DNA of 64,000 nucleotides from Marinobacter qingdaonensis (GCF_034555935.1 NZ_JAYDCJ010000003.1:620001-684000); one strand, 5' to 3'. Positions 50,948-60,232 are shown, counted from the stretch's first letter. Numbers and translations are program-made. The notes: a model not told the origin generated them from the sequence alone.

Positions 50948-52180
50948 ATGGCTGAAACCATCATCAAGATTGACCTGAACAAGTCGGCCTACGAGAACGA
51001 CAAAGTCCACAACCGCTGGCACCCGGATATCCCCCTCGTGGCCACGGTAAAACCGGGCGACGATTTCATTGTTGAGTGCTACGACTGGACCGGTGGTCAG
51101 ATCAAGAACGACGACAGCGCGGACGACGTGCGCGATGTGGACCTCAGCCAGGTGCACTTCCTGTCCGGTCCGATTGGTGTTGAGGGCGCCGAGCCCGGCG
51201 ATCTGCTGGAAGTCGACATTCTGGATATTGGCACCTTTGAGGAAAGCCAGTGGGGTTTCAACGGCTTCTTTTCCAAGCAGAATGGCGGCGGATTCCTGAC
51301 CGAACACTTCCCGGACGCTCAGAAAAGTATCTGGGACTTCAATGGCATGTTCACCAAGTCGCGCCACATCCCGAACGTGGAGTTTGCCGGCCTGATTCAC
51401 CCGGGGTTGATTGGCTGCCTGCCTTCGAAGGAACTGCTCGATACCTGGAACAAGCGGGAGGCCGGACTGGTGGCCACCGATCCAGAACGGGTTCCGGAGC
51501 TGGCCACACTGCCGAACGGCGAAACCGCCCACATGGGTCAGATGCGTGGTGAGGAAGCCAAGGCGGCCGGTGCCGAAGCGGCCCGAACCGTGCCGCCCCG
51601 GGAGCACGGGGGTAACTGCGACATCAAAGACCTGTCCAGGGGCTCGAAGGTGTATTTCCCGGTGTACGTGGACGGTGCCGGGCTGTCGGTTGGTGACCTT
51701 CACTTCAGCCAGGGCGACGGTGAAATCACCTTCTGCGGCGCCATCGAAATGGCCGGCTGGATCCACCTGCGGGTCAACCTGATTAAGGATGGTGTCAGGA
51801 AATATGGCATCAAGAACCCGGTGTTCAAACCCAGCCCGATCAAGCCGCGCTACGACGATTACGTGATCTTCGAGGGCATCTCCGTGGATGAAGACGGTGG
51901 CCAGCACTACCTAGATGTCCATGTCGCGTACCGTCAGGCCTGCTTGAACGCCATCGAATACATGACCAAGTTTGGTTACACCAAGGCCCAAGCCTACGCG
52001 ATTCTCGGATGTGCACCGGTGGAAGGCCACATCAGCGGGGTTGTCGACATCCCCAACGCTTGCGCCACGCTGTGGTTGCCAACGGGCATTTTTGACTTCG
52101 ACATCAACCCGTCGGCCGATGGTCCGCAGAAGAAGGTCAGTGGTGGCATGGATGTGCCGCTGTCGAAAGACAAGGAGTAA
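50948..52180 (+). CDS. fmdA: Formamidase FmdA (acetamidase/formamidase family)
   Basis: FmdA hydrolyses formamide to formate and ammonia. The 410-residue protein matches the Methylophilus methylotrophus FmdA length. Blocks seen include HNRWHPDIP, YDWTGGQIKNDDSADDV, FSGLIHPG-like FAGLIHPGLIGCLPS, PPREHGGNCDIKDL and CAPVEGHISGVVDIPNACATLWLP, with conserved His, Asp and Glu residues likely to bind zinc. It has no signal peptide. fmdB follows after 5 bp. Together with AmiE it lets the cell use both formamide and longer aliphatic amides as nitrogen sources. Confidence 0.94.
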   Translation: MAETIIKIDLNKSAYENDKVHNRWHPDIPLVATVKPGDDFIVECYDWTGGQIKNDDSADDVRDVDLSQVHFLSGPIGVEGAEPGDLLEVDILDIGTFEESQWGFNGFFSKQNGGGFLTEHFPDAQKSIWDFNGMFTKSRHIPNVEFAGLIHPGLIGCLPSKELLDTWNKREAGLVATDPERVPELATLPNGETAHMGQMRGEEAKAAGAEAARTVPPREHGGNCDIKDLSRGSKVYFPVYVDGAGLSVGDLHFSQGDGEITFCGAIEMAGWIHLRVNLIKDGVRKYGIKNPVFKPSPIKPRYDDYVIFEGISVDEDGGQHYLDVHVAYRQACLNAIEYMTKFGYTKAQAYAILGCAPVEGHISGVVDIPNACATLWLPTGIFDFDINPSADGPQKKVSGGMDVPLSKDKE

Positions 52181-52185
52181 GTCTC

Positions 52186-52539
52186 ATGCCCGTTTACGAT
52201 TACAAGTGCCGCGAGCATGGCTTGTTTAACACGCTGGCCACCATGGAGGACGCGGCCAAACCGGCGGAATGCCCGACCTGTAAGGTACTGTCGCCTCGGG
52301 TAATCGTGCTGCCGCCAGAGATCGCCGCGATGGACCCTACCAAGCGCAAAGCTCAGGAGCGCAACGAGCGGTCGCGCTATGAGCCAGTGTTTTCGACAGC
52401 GGACCGGCGGGCGCACGACGCCGAACACAGCCGCAGTTGCGGCTGTGGAGGCGCGAAACCCGGCAAATCCATGCTGTTCTACACCGCGGATGGCAAGAAG
52501 ATGTTTCCGTCCATGCGGCCCTGGATGATCAGTCACTGA
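52186..52539 (+). CDS. fmdB: FmdB-type zinc-ribbon protein
   Basis: This 117-residue protein begins MPVYDYKCREHGLF and has a CPTC pair near residue 27, forming the N-terminal zinc ribbon of the FmdB/CxxC_CxxC_SSSS family. A second cysteine cluster CGCGG lies near residue 85. FmdB is encoded beside formamidase in Methylophilus and is thought to be regulatory or needed for expression, but this is not proven. It is the last gene of the amide regulon and ends 30 bp before a strong terminator. Confidence 0.85.
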   Translation: MPVYDYKCREHGLFNTLATMEDAAKPAECPTCKVLSPRVIVLPPEIAAMDPTKRKAQERNERSRYEPVFSTADRRAHDAEHSRSCGCGGAKPGKSMLFYTADGKKMFPSMRPWMISH

Positions 52540-52568
52540 CTAAAACAGTTGTTACGATTCACGTGTTT

Positions 52569-52596
52569 GGCCCCTTCGGGGGCCTTTTTTGTTTTC
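52569..52596 (+). terminator. Intrinsic terminator of the amide regulon
   Basis: GGCCCC (52569-52574), a TTCG loop and GGGGCC (52579-52584) are followed directly by six T residues and a T-rich tail. This is a textbook rho-independent terminator 30 bp after fmdB and separates it from the riboswitch-nrdAB unit. Confidence 0.88.
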
Positions 52597-52667
52597 CCAC
52601 CTTGTTCAACCCCAATATCGTGTATATAGTGTTTTCATCCTTGGTCAAATACCAGATGTTGTTTTTT

Positions 52668-52825
52668 TGAACATCGCGGTATCGGGAATCCGGTGAGAAT
52701 CCGGAACTGACGCGCAGCGGTATTGGAGAACGAGCGTGGCATCACGACACTGGCACCCGCCGGGAAGTCGCCACGCGAGGTCGAATCACACGATTCACGC
52801 TCCTGAGTCCGAAGACCTGCCAGGG
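52668..52825 (+). ncRNA. Cobalamin (B12) riboswitch controlling nrdAB
   Basis: The leader has the ordered conserved boxes of the cobalamin riboswitch: GGGAATCCGGTGAGAATCC (52684-52702), CTGACGCGCAGCGGT, GACACTGGC, CCGGGAAGTCGCC (52760-52772) and GAGTCCGAAGACCTGCC (52805-52821, the B12 box). GAGCGTG (52732-52738) pairs with CACGCTC (52796-52802), as expected for a peripheral stem. Adenosylcobalamin binding would turn off the downstream B12-independent ribonucleotide reductase. A hairpin GCTGTTTCCG/CGGAAAACAGC (52830-52856) follows. Rather than a clear terminator, translation control through the Shine-Dalgarno at 52999-53003 seems likely. Confidence 0.9.
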
Positions 52826-53011
52826 AGGTGCTGTTTCCGGTCCATCGGAAAACAGCGCGACTGCACCTTCGCGACTCAGGCGCCTGCATTCGGCCCGATA
52901 AGGTGAGCAGCAAACGGACAGGGAAGTAACGCCAGGCGCTGCCTGCGCCCCCCGCTCCGTCCTGCGTACGCGAAGGTTATGGAATTCAACGCGCACTCAG
53001 GAGAACACAGC

Positions 53012-55795
<2,784 letters not shown>

Positions 55796-55825
55796 CCACT
55801 TACTTCTATTTCAGGAGCCATGACT

Positions 55826-56890
55826 ATGCTCGACTGGGACGACGAACCGAAAGCCCAGACCACAGCCGCCGCCGGTGACCGCACCGGCCCGGCGCCGGTC
55901 AACGTGGACGACAAGCGCGTGATCAACGGCGAGACCGACATCAACCAGTTGGCGCCGTTCAAGTACCCCTGGGCCTGGGAGTACTTCATGAACGCCAACA
56001 AGAACCACTGGACGCCGTTGGACGTGAACATGGCGCAGGACGTTCACGACTACCACCACCGGCTGACCGCCCCGGAGAAGCACGTGTACGAGAACGTGCT
56101 GGCCTATCTCACCACCTCCGACATCCTGGCCATGCGCAACATCGGCCTGGCGGTGATGGAGAAGATGAGCGCGCCCGAACTGCAGATCTACCAGGCCCGG
56201 CAGGTGTACGAGGAGGCCATGCACACCTGGGCCTACCAGCACTGCATCGAGACCCTGAACCTGGACCAGAGCGAGATCTACAACCGCTACCGGGTGGTAC
56301 CGGCGATCAACGGCAAGATCCAGATCGCCAACCGCCGGCTGGACGCCGCCATGCGTCCGGACATGAACCTGCGCAACCGCGACGACCTGCAGGAATTCAT
56401 CATGTCCTACCTGTTCTTCGCGGCGGTGTTCGAAGGCACCTGGTTCTACAACGGCTTCAGCCCGATCTTCGCGCTCCAGCGCCGCGGCCTGATGCGCGGC
56501 ACCGGCGAGCAGCTGCAGTACATCCTGCGGGACGAGGCTATGCACTTCTCCTTCGGCCTGAAGGTGGTGAACCAGATCGTGGAGGAGGAAAACATCACCT
56601 TCGACCCGAAAGCCGTGCGCGAAATGTGGGACGAATCGGAGGCCGCCGAAAGCGCCTACGCCAACTACATCTTGCGCGACCCCATCCTCGGCTACTCCGC
56701 CGAGTACCACAGCGAGCAGTTCCGCTTCGTGGCTAACCGCCGCGCCCGCACCGTCGGCCTGGACGAGCCCTTCCCGGGCGCCCGGAACGTCTCGCCTTGG
56801 TTGGACGAGCAGGCCACCATGCGCAAGGAGAAGAACTTCTTTGAGACCCGGGTGATTGAATATCAGACGGGTGCGCAGTTGGAGTGGTAA
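55826..56890 (+). CDS. nrdB: Ribonucleoside-diphosphate reductase, class I, beta subunit
   Basis: NrdB carries the di-iron centre and tyrosyl radical. I chose ATG 55826 (354 residues, MLDWDDEP) because AGGAG lies 8 bases before it, against 2 bases for the ATG at 55820. Metal ligands are visible in TTSD, YEEAMH and RDEAMHFSF, and the HTWAY segment places a tyrosine four residues after the ligand His, as for the radical Tyr122 of the E. coli enzyme. It is 30 bp downstream of nrdA and shares the riboswitch leader. The C-terminal QLEW tail would dock into NrdA. Confidence 0.95.
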   Translation: MLDWDDEPKAQTTAAAGDRTGPAPVNVDDKRVINGETDINQLAPFKYPWAWEYFMNANKNHWTPLDVNMAQDVHDYHHRLTAPEKHVYENVLAYLTTSDILAMRNIGLAVMEKMSAPELQIYQARQVYEEAMHTWAYQHCIETLNLDQSEIYNRYRVVPAINGKIQIANRRLDAAMRPDMNLRNRDDLQEFIMSYLFFAAVFEGTWFYNGFSPIFALQRRGLMRGTGEQLQYILRDEAMHFSFGLKVVNQIVEEENITFDPKAVREMWDESEAAESAYANYILRDPILGYSAEYHSEQFRFVANRRARTVGLDEPFPGARNVSPWLDEQATMRKEKNFFETRVIEYQTGAQLEW

Positions 56891-56901
56891 CCCTTCCCCT
56901 A

Positions 56902-56941
56902 GGGCCGGAGTTAGACGAACGGATTCGCAAAACTCCGGCCC
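56902..56941. repeat. 11-bp inverted repeat after nrdB
   Basis: GGGCCGGAGTT (56902-56912) and AACTCCGGCCC (56931-56941) are perfectly complementary around an 18-base loop, 11 bp after the nrdB stop. No T-tract follows, so it is a weak terminator candidate. The left arm runs into GTTAGACGAACG, which resembles the 3' end of an attC site, so it may mark the old edge of the cassette array. Confidence 0.5.
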
Positions 56942-57180
56942 TCCTCCGGGCAAAATGCCCAACTCTCTGATACGTTTGATGCAGTAAATTGCAGATTTGG
57001 AGTTATACGCCCTTAATACCGGTAACGAGCCGGAGCTAGAGGGCCTACAACTCCGTCCACCAGTTGGTCGCGTTTTTGCTTTAAGACCCTGAAAAACGGG
57101 TGTTTTGTGGGCGTCGGGACAGTCGCTCTAAATGGAGTTATACGAACGCGTGATATACGCCCGCGTTCGTTGAATACACT
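56942..57180. other. Non-coding stretch with possible degenerate recombination sites
   Basis: No gene is supported between nrdB and the first cassette. GGAGTTATACG occurs at 56999-57009 and 57134-57144, and the related GGAGTTAGACG at 56908-56918. The consensus-like GCCCAAC at 56957-56963 could pair loosely with the first of these. A perfect inverted repeat ACGAACGCG/CGCGTTCGT lies at 57142-57170. These may be worn attC sites or an attI-like region; none meets the full attC pattern. Confidence 0.35.
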
Positions 57181-57203
57181 GTTAAATTTCAAGGAGTGAG
57201 CAG

Positions 57204-57881
57204 GTGATAGAGGCAATAGGCATCGGTGTAGTGTCTGGGGTACTTTCCTCCGTCCTTATTTTATTACTCGCGACATTGATTCGTAGAGTGTTTATTCCTT
57301 GGTTCCGCTCACTCATCTACTCAGGCGTTGATGTTTCTGGAGAATGGCATTGCATTGATCCATTTATGGCTCAAGAGATCACCATAAATTTAAATCAAGA
57401 CGCAGATTCGGTCTCTGGAACGGCTACATTCACTTGGAATCGCGATTATCCAGATGAGTCAATTCTGGACGATTTTGAAGCTGTAAGAACCTTTAATGTC
57501 TCCGGAAAAATACGCGATCGGTTTTTGCAGGTTATGTTGACTCACGTCGATAGGAAAAGGATTGGTGTGAATAGCTACTTATTGGAAGTATGTGGCGACG
57601 GACGAACAATGAAGGGCTTATTTACCTTTTACAGCGTCAGATCTCACGAACTCGATTACATTTATCACACATTGTACCGAGATCGGAAAACAGCAGTTAG
57701 GATTGCTGAACCCATGAGGGAACAAAAGCGGAAGACCTATCTTGAGAGAATGGAGCTAAAAGAAAAACTTCGTGATATCGAAGAGCTGGATGACATGCCA
57801 GATGATGACGAAGCATCTTTGCAAGATGAACTTGATCTAGATGGTGACGAAGAACTCATGTCCTCACGCGATAACGATTGA
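57204..57881 (+). CDS. Cassette 1: membrane-anchored possible beta-barrel protein of unknown function
   Basis: This 225-residue protein has one N-terminal helix (about residues 5-30). A beta-rich segment of about 110 residues follows (SGEWHCIDPF, EITINLNQDADSVSGTATF, RTFNVSGKIRDRFLQVML, GDGRTMKGLFTFYS). The tail is helical and then very acidic (about 170-225, many Asp and Glu). The beta segment has the look of a small lipocalin-like barrel opening with GEW. I do not recognise a named family. A membrane helix plus a small barrel is also the layout of some anti-phage effectors such as Cap15, but no partner cyclase is here, so that link is speculative. GTG or nearby ATG starts are possible; AAGGAG precedes 57204. 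Confidence 0.8.
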   Translation: MIEAIGIGVVSGVLSSVLILLLATLIRRVFIPWFRSLIYSGVDVSGEWHCIDPFMAQEITINLNQDADSVSGTATFTWNRDYPDESILDDFEAVRTFNVSGKIRDRFLQVMLTHVDRKRIGVNSYLLEVCGDGRTMKGLFTFYSVRSHELDYIYHTLYRDRKTAVRIAEPMREQKRKTYLERMELKEKLRDIEELDDMPDDDEASLQDELDLDGDEELMSSRDND

Positions 57882-57887
57882 AGCGAA

Positions 57888-57959
57888 ATTTAACCAATGC
57901 AGGTTGTCGGACAGGCACTACGCTGCGCTCCGCCCCTGCCGCAACTGCAGGCGTTAAGG
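57888..57959 (+). other. attC site of cassette 1
   Basis: R'' ATTTAAC (57888-57894) and R' GTTAAGG (57953-57959) bound a 72-bp site. The inner arms TGCAGGTTG and CAACTGCA pair with one unpaired G, the extrahelical base that directs integrase strand choice. The R'' box is the exact reverse complement of the GTTAAAT at the start of this cassette. Confidence 0.85.
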
Positions 57960-57965
57960 AAAGTT

Positions 57966-58412
57966 ATGTCTACTACCGTAGTAATCGTCCTGATTGTCGT
58001 CTTGGCAGTAATCGCCCTGCGGGTGCTGATGCCGAAAAGGTCTTCCGCTTCCATCAACCTGCCGGGACCAGGAACGTATGAGTTTGATATTGTCGGTGAA
58101 GCTAGCTATCAAGATGCGTTATCGGACATTTGTGGTGGTAAAAAAGAGTCGAGTGCAGAGCACTATGTAGATGCCGAGCTCTACCTAGAAGATGAAAACC
58201 CTCACGATAGTAAAGCGGTTTGTGTATCTGTGGAGGGGAAAACTGTTGGGTACTTGTCTCGTAAAGATGCTCGCAACTTCAGAAAGCAAGTCAAAGAGTT
58301 TGAAGATCAAAATCCCATATTCTTTTGTAAGGCCGTGATCGTGGGTGGCTGGAAAAAGTCAAAAAGAGATCAAGGTAACTTTGGTGTCCGGCTTGATCTA
58401 CCGGTTAGCTGA
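57966..58412 (+). CDS. Cassette 2: membrane-anchored HIRAN-domain protein
   Basis: This 148-residue protein starts at ATG 57966 with AAGGA 5-10 bases upstream; an earlier in-frame ATG lies within the attC and is unlikely. One N-terminal helix (about residues 4-22) is followed by a HIRAN domain (about 35-140). The HIRAN blocks are FDIVGEASYQDAL, AELYLEDENPHDSKAVCVSV and KTVGYLSRKDARNF. HIRAN domains bind DNA 3' ends in HLTF/Rad5-type helicases and also occur alone in bacteria. The membrane anchor is unusual. Function is unknown; defence against foreign DNA is one possibility. Confidence 0.8.
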   Translation: MSTTVVIVLIVVLAVIALRVLMPKRSSASINLPGPGTYEFDIVGEASYQDALSDICGGKKESSAEHYVDAELYLEDENPHDSKAVCVSVEGKTVGYLSRKDARNFRKQVKEFEDQNPIFFCKAVIVGGWKKSKRDQGNFGVRLDLPVS

Positions 58413-58413
58413 T

Positions 58414-58473
58414 CCTTAACAATTACAGGCAAGGGACGCTCCTGACGTCGCACCCCTGCTGCTAGCGTTAGAG
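58414..58473 (+). other. attC site of cassette 2
   Basis: R'' CCTTAAC (58414-58420) and R' GTTAGAG (58467-58473) bound a 60-bp site with an inner GACG/CGTC stem. R'' is the exact reverse complement of GTTAAGG at the start of cassette 2, as expected if the cassette was inserted as a circle. Confidence 0.78.
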
Positions 58474-58481
58474 GTTTACGC

Positions 58482-58787
58482 ATGGAATACATAGCCCAAA
58501 GACATCTTGAAGCAGTAAAGCCAAGCGGGGAACGTACAGAAGTAGTAGTGGCTGTTGGAGTTCCTCAAAAGGACGAGGGAAATGACTCTTGGGCATGCCC
58601 CGTATTAATGAAAGGACTCCATGAAAACCTAGCAGCAATGCATGGCATAGATTCATGGCAGGCTCTCAAAGAGGCTCAAAAGTTAGTATTGTCGATACTT
58701 GTTCAATTCATTGAAGATGGCGGCAAACTATATATCTTTGGAGAAGAAGCTGAGGTGACGCTAAGTGAAATCTATAGATACTTCTAA
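58482..58787 (+). CDS. Cassette 3: small cytoplasmic protein of unknown function
   Basis: This 101-residue protein starts MEYIAQRHLEA, 9 bases after the R' box. It has a beta-rich N-terminal half (TEVVVAVGVPQKDEGNDSWA), then CPVLMKGL, then a helical DSWQALKEAQKLVLSILVQF segment. It resembles, from memory, small DUF6968-type proteins, but I cannot confirm that. It has no signal peptide or membrane helix. A ribosome site is weak (AGAGG 8-12 bases upstream overlaps the attC). Confidence 0.72.
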   Translation: MEYIAQRHLEAVKPSGERTEVVVAVGVPQKDEGNDSWACPVLMKGLHENLAAMHGIDSWQALKEAQKLVLSILVQFIEDGGKLYIFGEEAEVTLSEIYRYF

Positions 58788-58872
58788 CAAGTCGCTGAAT
58801 TTCGTTTCGGCCACAAAAAAGCGTGGCCTTCACTAGGACTCGCTTCGCTCGCCTTTTAGCGGGGTGTTAGAC
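58782..58872 (+). other. attC site of cassette 3
   Basis: R'' TTCTAAC (58782-58788) and R' GTTAGAC (58866-58872) bound a 91-bp site. The arms AGTCGCTGAA and TTTTAGCG lie in the positions typical of mobile cassettes. Its centre contains the GGCCAC/GTGGCC stem and the imperfect palindrome CTCGCTTCGCTCG. It overlaps the last codons of the cassette 3 gene. Confidence 0.85.
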
Positions 58873-58882
58873 AATCGTCACG

Positions 58883-59251
58883 ATGAAATGGGTCGCAATT
58901 CTATTGCTGATTATCCCCGGGTTTTTGGTTGCAGGAGCTGACCCAAACTTTCACCTTTGTTCGGCCTACGTGCAGCAGGCGGCAGTGGGCGCGCAGACCG
59001 AAAATGGGTGGCCGGTTCACGTAAAGCTGACAAAAGTTGGATCCACGAATTTTGAGAGGTTCACTGAAGCAAACATTGGCCGCGTGGGCCGCCTAATGGT
59101 CGGTGATCGAGAGTTCTTGAGGGCGACAATTTTGGGGCCAATTTCTGGTGGGGACCTACATAGGGTATTCGGTTCGCAAGAGATCGCTACTGCGTGGCAG
59201 CAAACTTTGGTTGGCAAATTGCCGGCATCTCCGTGCGGTGCGGGAGACTGA
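58883..59251 (+). CDS. Cassette 4: exported SecD-P1-head-like protein
   Basis: This 122-residue protein has a signal peptide (about residues 1-18). The region VHVKLTKVGSTNFERFTEAN plus GRVGRLMVGDREFLRATI and LGPISGGDLHRVF matches the pattern of the SecD P1 head subdomain (substrate-binding periplasmic part of SecDF). The whole protein is just this domain after a signal peptide. No Sec genes are near. A decoy or modulator of secretion is possible but unproven. It starts 10 bases after the attC of cassette 3. Confidence 0.75.
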   Translation: MKWVAILLLIIPGFLVAGADPNFHLCSAYVQQAAVGAQTENGWPVHVKLTKVGSTNFERFTEANIGRVGRLMVGDREFLRATILGPISGGDLHRVFGSQEIATAWQQTLVGKLPASPCGAGD

Positions 59252-59256
59252 AAAAT

Positions 59257-59324
59257 GCCCAACCAATCATTCAAGTTGGTTCTGTACTTCCCCCCACTTC
59301 AATAACCCTGAACCTCGTTGCCTT
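59257..59324 (+). other. Apparent half attC at the end of the cassette array
   Basis: GCCCAAC (59257-59263) fits the R'' box, and the following CAATCATTCAAGTTGG resembles the L'' side of common attC sites such as that of aadA. No matching 3' half (a TTGAATG-like arm ending in a GTTRRRY box) follows. The expected R'' for cassette 4 would be GTCTAAC, which is not found. The array therefore seems to have been broken here by deletion. Confidence 0.4.
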
Positions 59325-59337
59325 CACGAACTTTTTC

Positions 59338-59343
59338 TATAAT
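59338..59343 (+). promoter_or_regulatory. Possible -10 box upstream of the DUF4242 gene
   Basis: A perfect TATAAT lies 109 bp upstream of the DUF4242 start, in a 200-bp gap that has no gene. The -35 at 17 bp is weak (TCGTTG). It would give the small metal-related genes a promoter independent of the cassettes. Confidence 0.4.
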
Positions 59344-59451
59344 TAAAGTTGTTGCGTGGTCTTACGCAACGAGGAGCTGCAATCGAACGCCTTGCATTTC
59401 CCGCCTCGAGACGCTCAGTGCATACCATTAGCGCGGGAGGAGGTGCCTACC

Positions 59452-59691
59452 ATGCCTAAGTTCATCGACTCTCATGCAATGTCGCCATTCACAGCGGATG
59501 AGCTGAAGAAGTTGCAGAACTCGCCGCCGGATGAGTTTGGCGTTACGCACCATGACATCCTGTTCAGCGAACAGGACGACAAGATCTATTGCGTGCTGGA
59601 TGCCCCGGATGCGGAAGCGATTCATAGGCATCACGCAAAGGCCGGCATCACATGTGATTGGGTCCATCAGGTGGAATCAACACGTAGGTGA
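59452..59691 (+). CDS. DUF4242-family protein (possible nickel-binding protein)
   Basis: This 79-residue protein starts at ATG 59452 with GGAGGAGG 8-15 bases upstream; a longer frame from 59356 lacks support. The blocks KFIDSHAM, ILFSEQDDKIYCVLDAPDAEAI and HHAKAGITCD fit the DUF4242 family, small ferredoxin-like proteins of which a Streptomyces member binds nickel. Conserved His residues lie near residues 59-61. GC content has returned to the genome norm, so it lies outside the cassette array. A stem-loop follows it. Confidence 0.75.
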   Translation: MPKFIDSHAMSPFTADELKKLQNSPPDEFGVTHHDILFSEQDDKIYCVLDAPDAEAIHRHHAKAGITCDWVHQVESTRR

Positions 59692-59698
59692 CAGAAAG

Positions 59699-59743
59699 TT
59701 CTCGGCCGGTCCTGGCTGTGGCCCCTTCGGGACCGGACGAGAA
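59699..59743. repeat. Long imperfect inverted repeat
   Basis: TTCTCGGCCGGTCC (59699-59712) and GGACCGGACGAGAA (59730-59743) pair at 13 of 14 positions around a 17-base loop, between the DUF4242 and GDCCVxC genes. No T-tract follows. It could attenuate transcription, protect mRNA, or be the trace of a mobile element. Confidence 0.55.
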
Positions 59744-59770
59744 TTCTTCGACTAGGAGTGAAAAAGCACG

Positions 59771-59977
59771 ATGAAGCCCAAACTCATCGCTGAGATCACC
59801 TGCCCGGCCTGCGGGCACAAGCAAGTGGAAACGATGCCGGAGGACGCGTGCCAGTACTTCTATGAGTGCAAGCACTGCAAGACCCTGCTGAAACCAAAGC
59901 CGGGTGATTGTTGCGTTTTCTGCTCCTACGGCGACACCCCCTGTCCGCCGGTTCAGCTCGATCAATCCTGTTGCTGA
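59771..59977 (+). CDS. GDCCVxC-domain small cysteine-rich protein
   Basis: This 68-residue protein has CPACGH near residue 11, an ECKHC pair near residue 33 and the defining GDCCVFCSYGDTPCPP motif. It is the Cys form of a family that also has selenoprotein members. A Cys-Cys pair ends it. It very likely binds soft metals or is redox-active. It lies 4 bp upstream of merF, which suggests a role in mercury handling. AGGAG is 10-14 bases before the ATG. Confidence 0.8.
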   Translation: MKPKLIAEITCPACGHKQVETMPEDACQYFYECKHCKTLLKPKPGDCCVFCSYGDTPCPPVQLDQSCC

Positions 59978-59981
59978 GGCC

Positions 59982-60197
59982 ATGAAGAAAGGGAATCGGC
60001 TTCTAAAGATCGGTGCCATTGGCAGCGCGATTGCAGCGCTTTGCTGCTTCACTCCGGTGCTGGTGTGGTTGTTTGCGGTTGTGGGGCTGTCGGCGTTGGT
60101 GGGGTATTTGGATTATGTGCTTCTGCCCACGCTCGCGGTGTTTCTCGTCGTGTTGTGCATCGGTTTTTGCCAGCGCCATCGTGATCGATCACGATAA
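59982..60197 (+). CDS. merF: MerF-type mercury transport protein
   Basis: This 71-residue inner-membrane protein starts at ATG 59982 ([11 protein letters not shown]). An in-frame start upstream lies inside the previous gene. Helix 1 carries the vicinal pair in [12 protein letters not shown], which takes Hg(II) from the periplasm, and helix 2 is followed by LCIGFCQRH with further cysteines. Length and layout match MerF. No merA, merP or merR is in the window, so reduction of mercury must be encoded elsewhere, or this is an incomplete set. Confidence 0.82.
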   Translation: MKKGNRLLKIGAIGSAIAALCCFTPVLVWLFAVVGLSALVGYLDYVLLPTLAVFLVVLCIGFCQRHRDRSR

Positions 60198-60232
60198 CGG
60201 CCGTTGATCAGTGGGTTACTGCCAAGGAGTAC

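Larger units (their letters stand above)
57181..59320 (+). mobile_element. Integron-type gene-cassette array without an integrase in the window
   Basis: Three clear attC sites (57888-57959, 58414-58473, 58782-58872) each follow one small same-strand gene. The test of cassette ownership works. Cassette 1 starts at GTTAAAT (57181-57187) and its R'' box is ATTTAAC. Cassette 2 starts at GTTAAGG (57953-57959) and its R'' is CCTTAAC, both exact reverse complements. Cassette 3 starts GTTAGAG with R'' TTCTAAC, one mismatch. A fourth gene follows, ending in what looks like the 5' half of an attC. The region is plainly more AT-rich than its neighbours. No intI gene is seen, so it is a CALIN-type array or the far end of a larger integron. 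Confidence 0.82.

Noticed and set aside
52979-53011. Upstream ATG start for nrdA
   Set aside because: Its AAGG lies only 2 bases away, while ATG 53012 has AGGAG at good spacing and the family N-terminus follows.
59771-59977. Selenocysteine use in the GDCCVxC protein
   Set aside because: The motif positions are encoded by Cys codons and no in-frame TGA is present.
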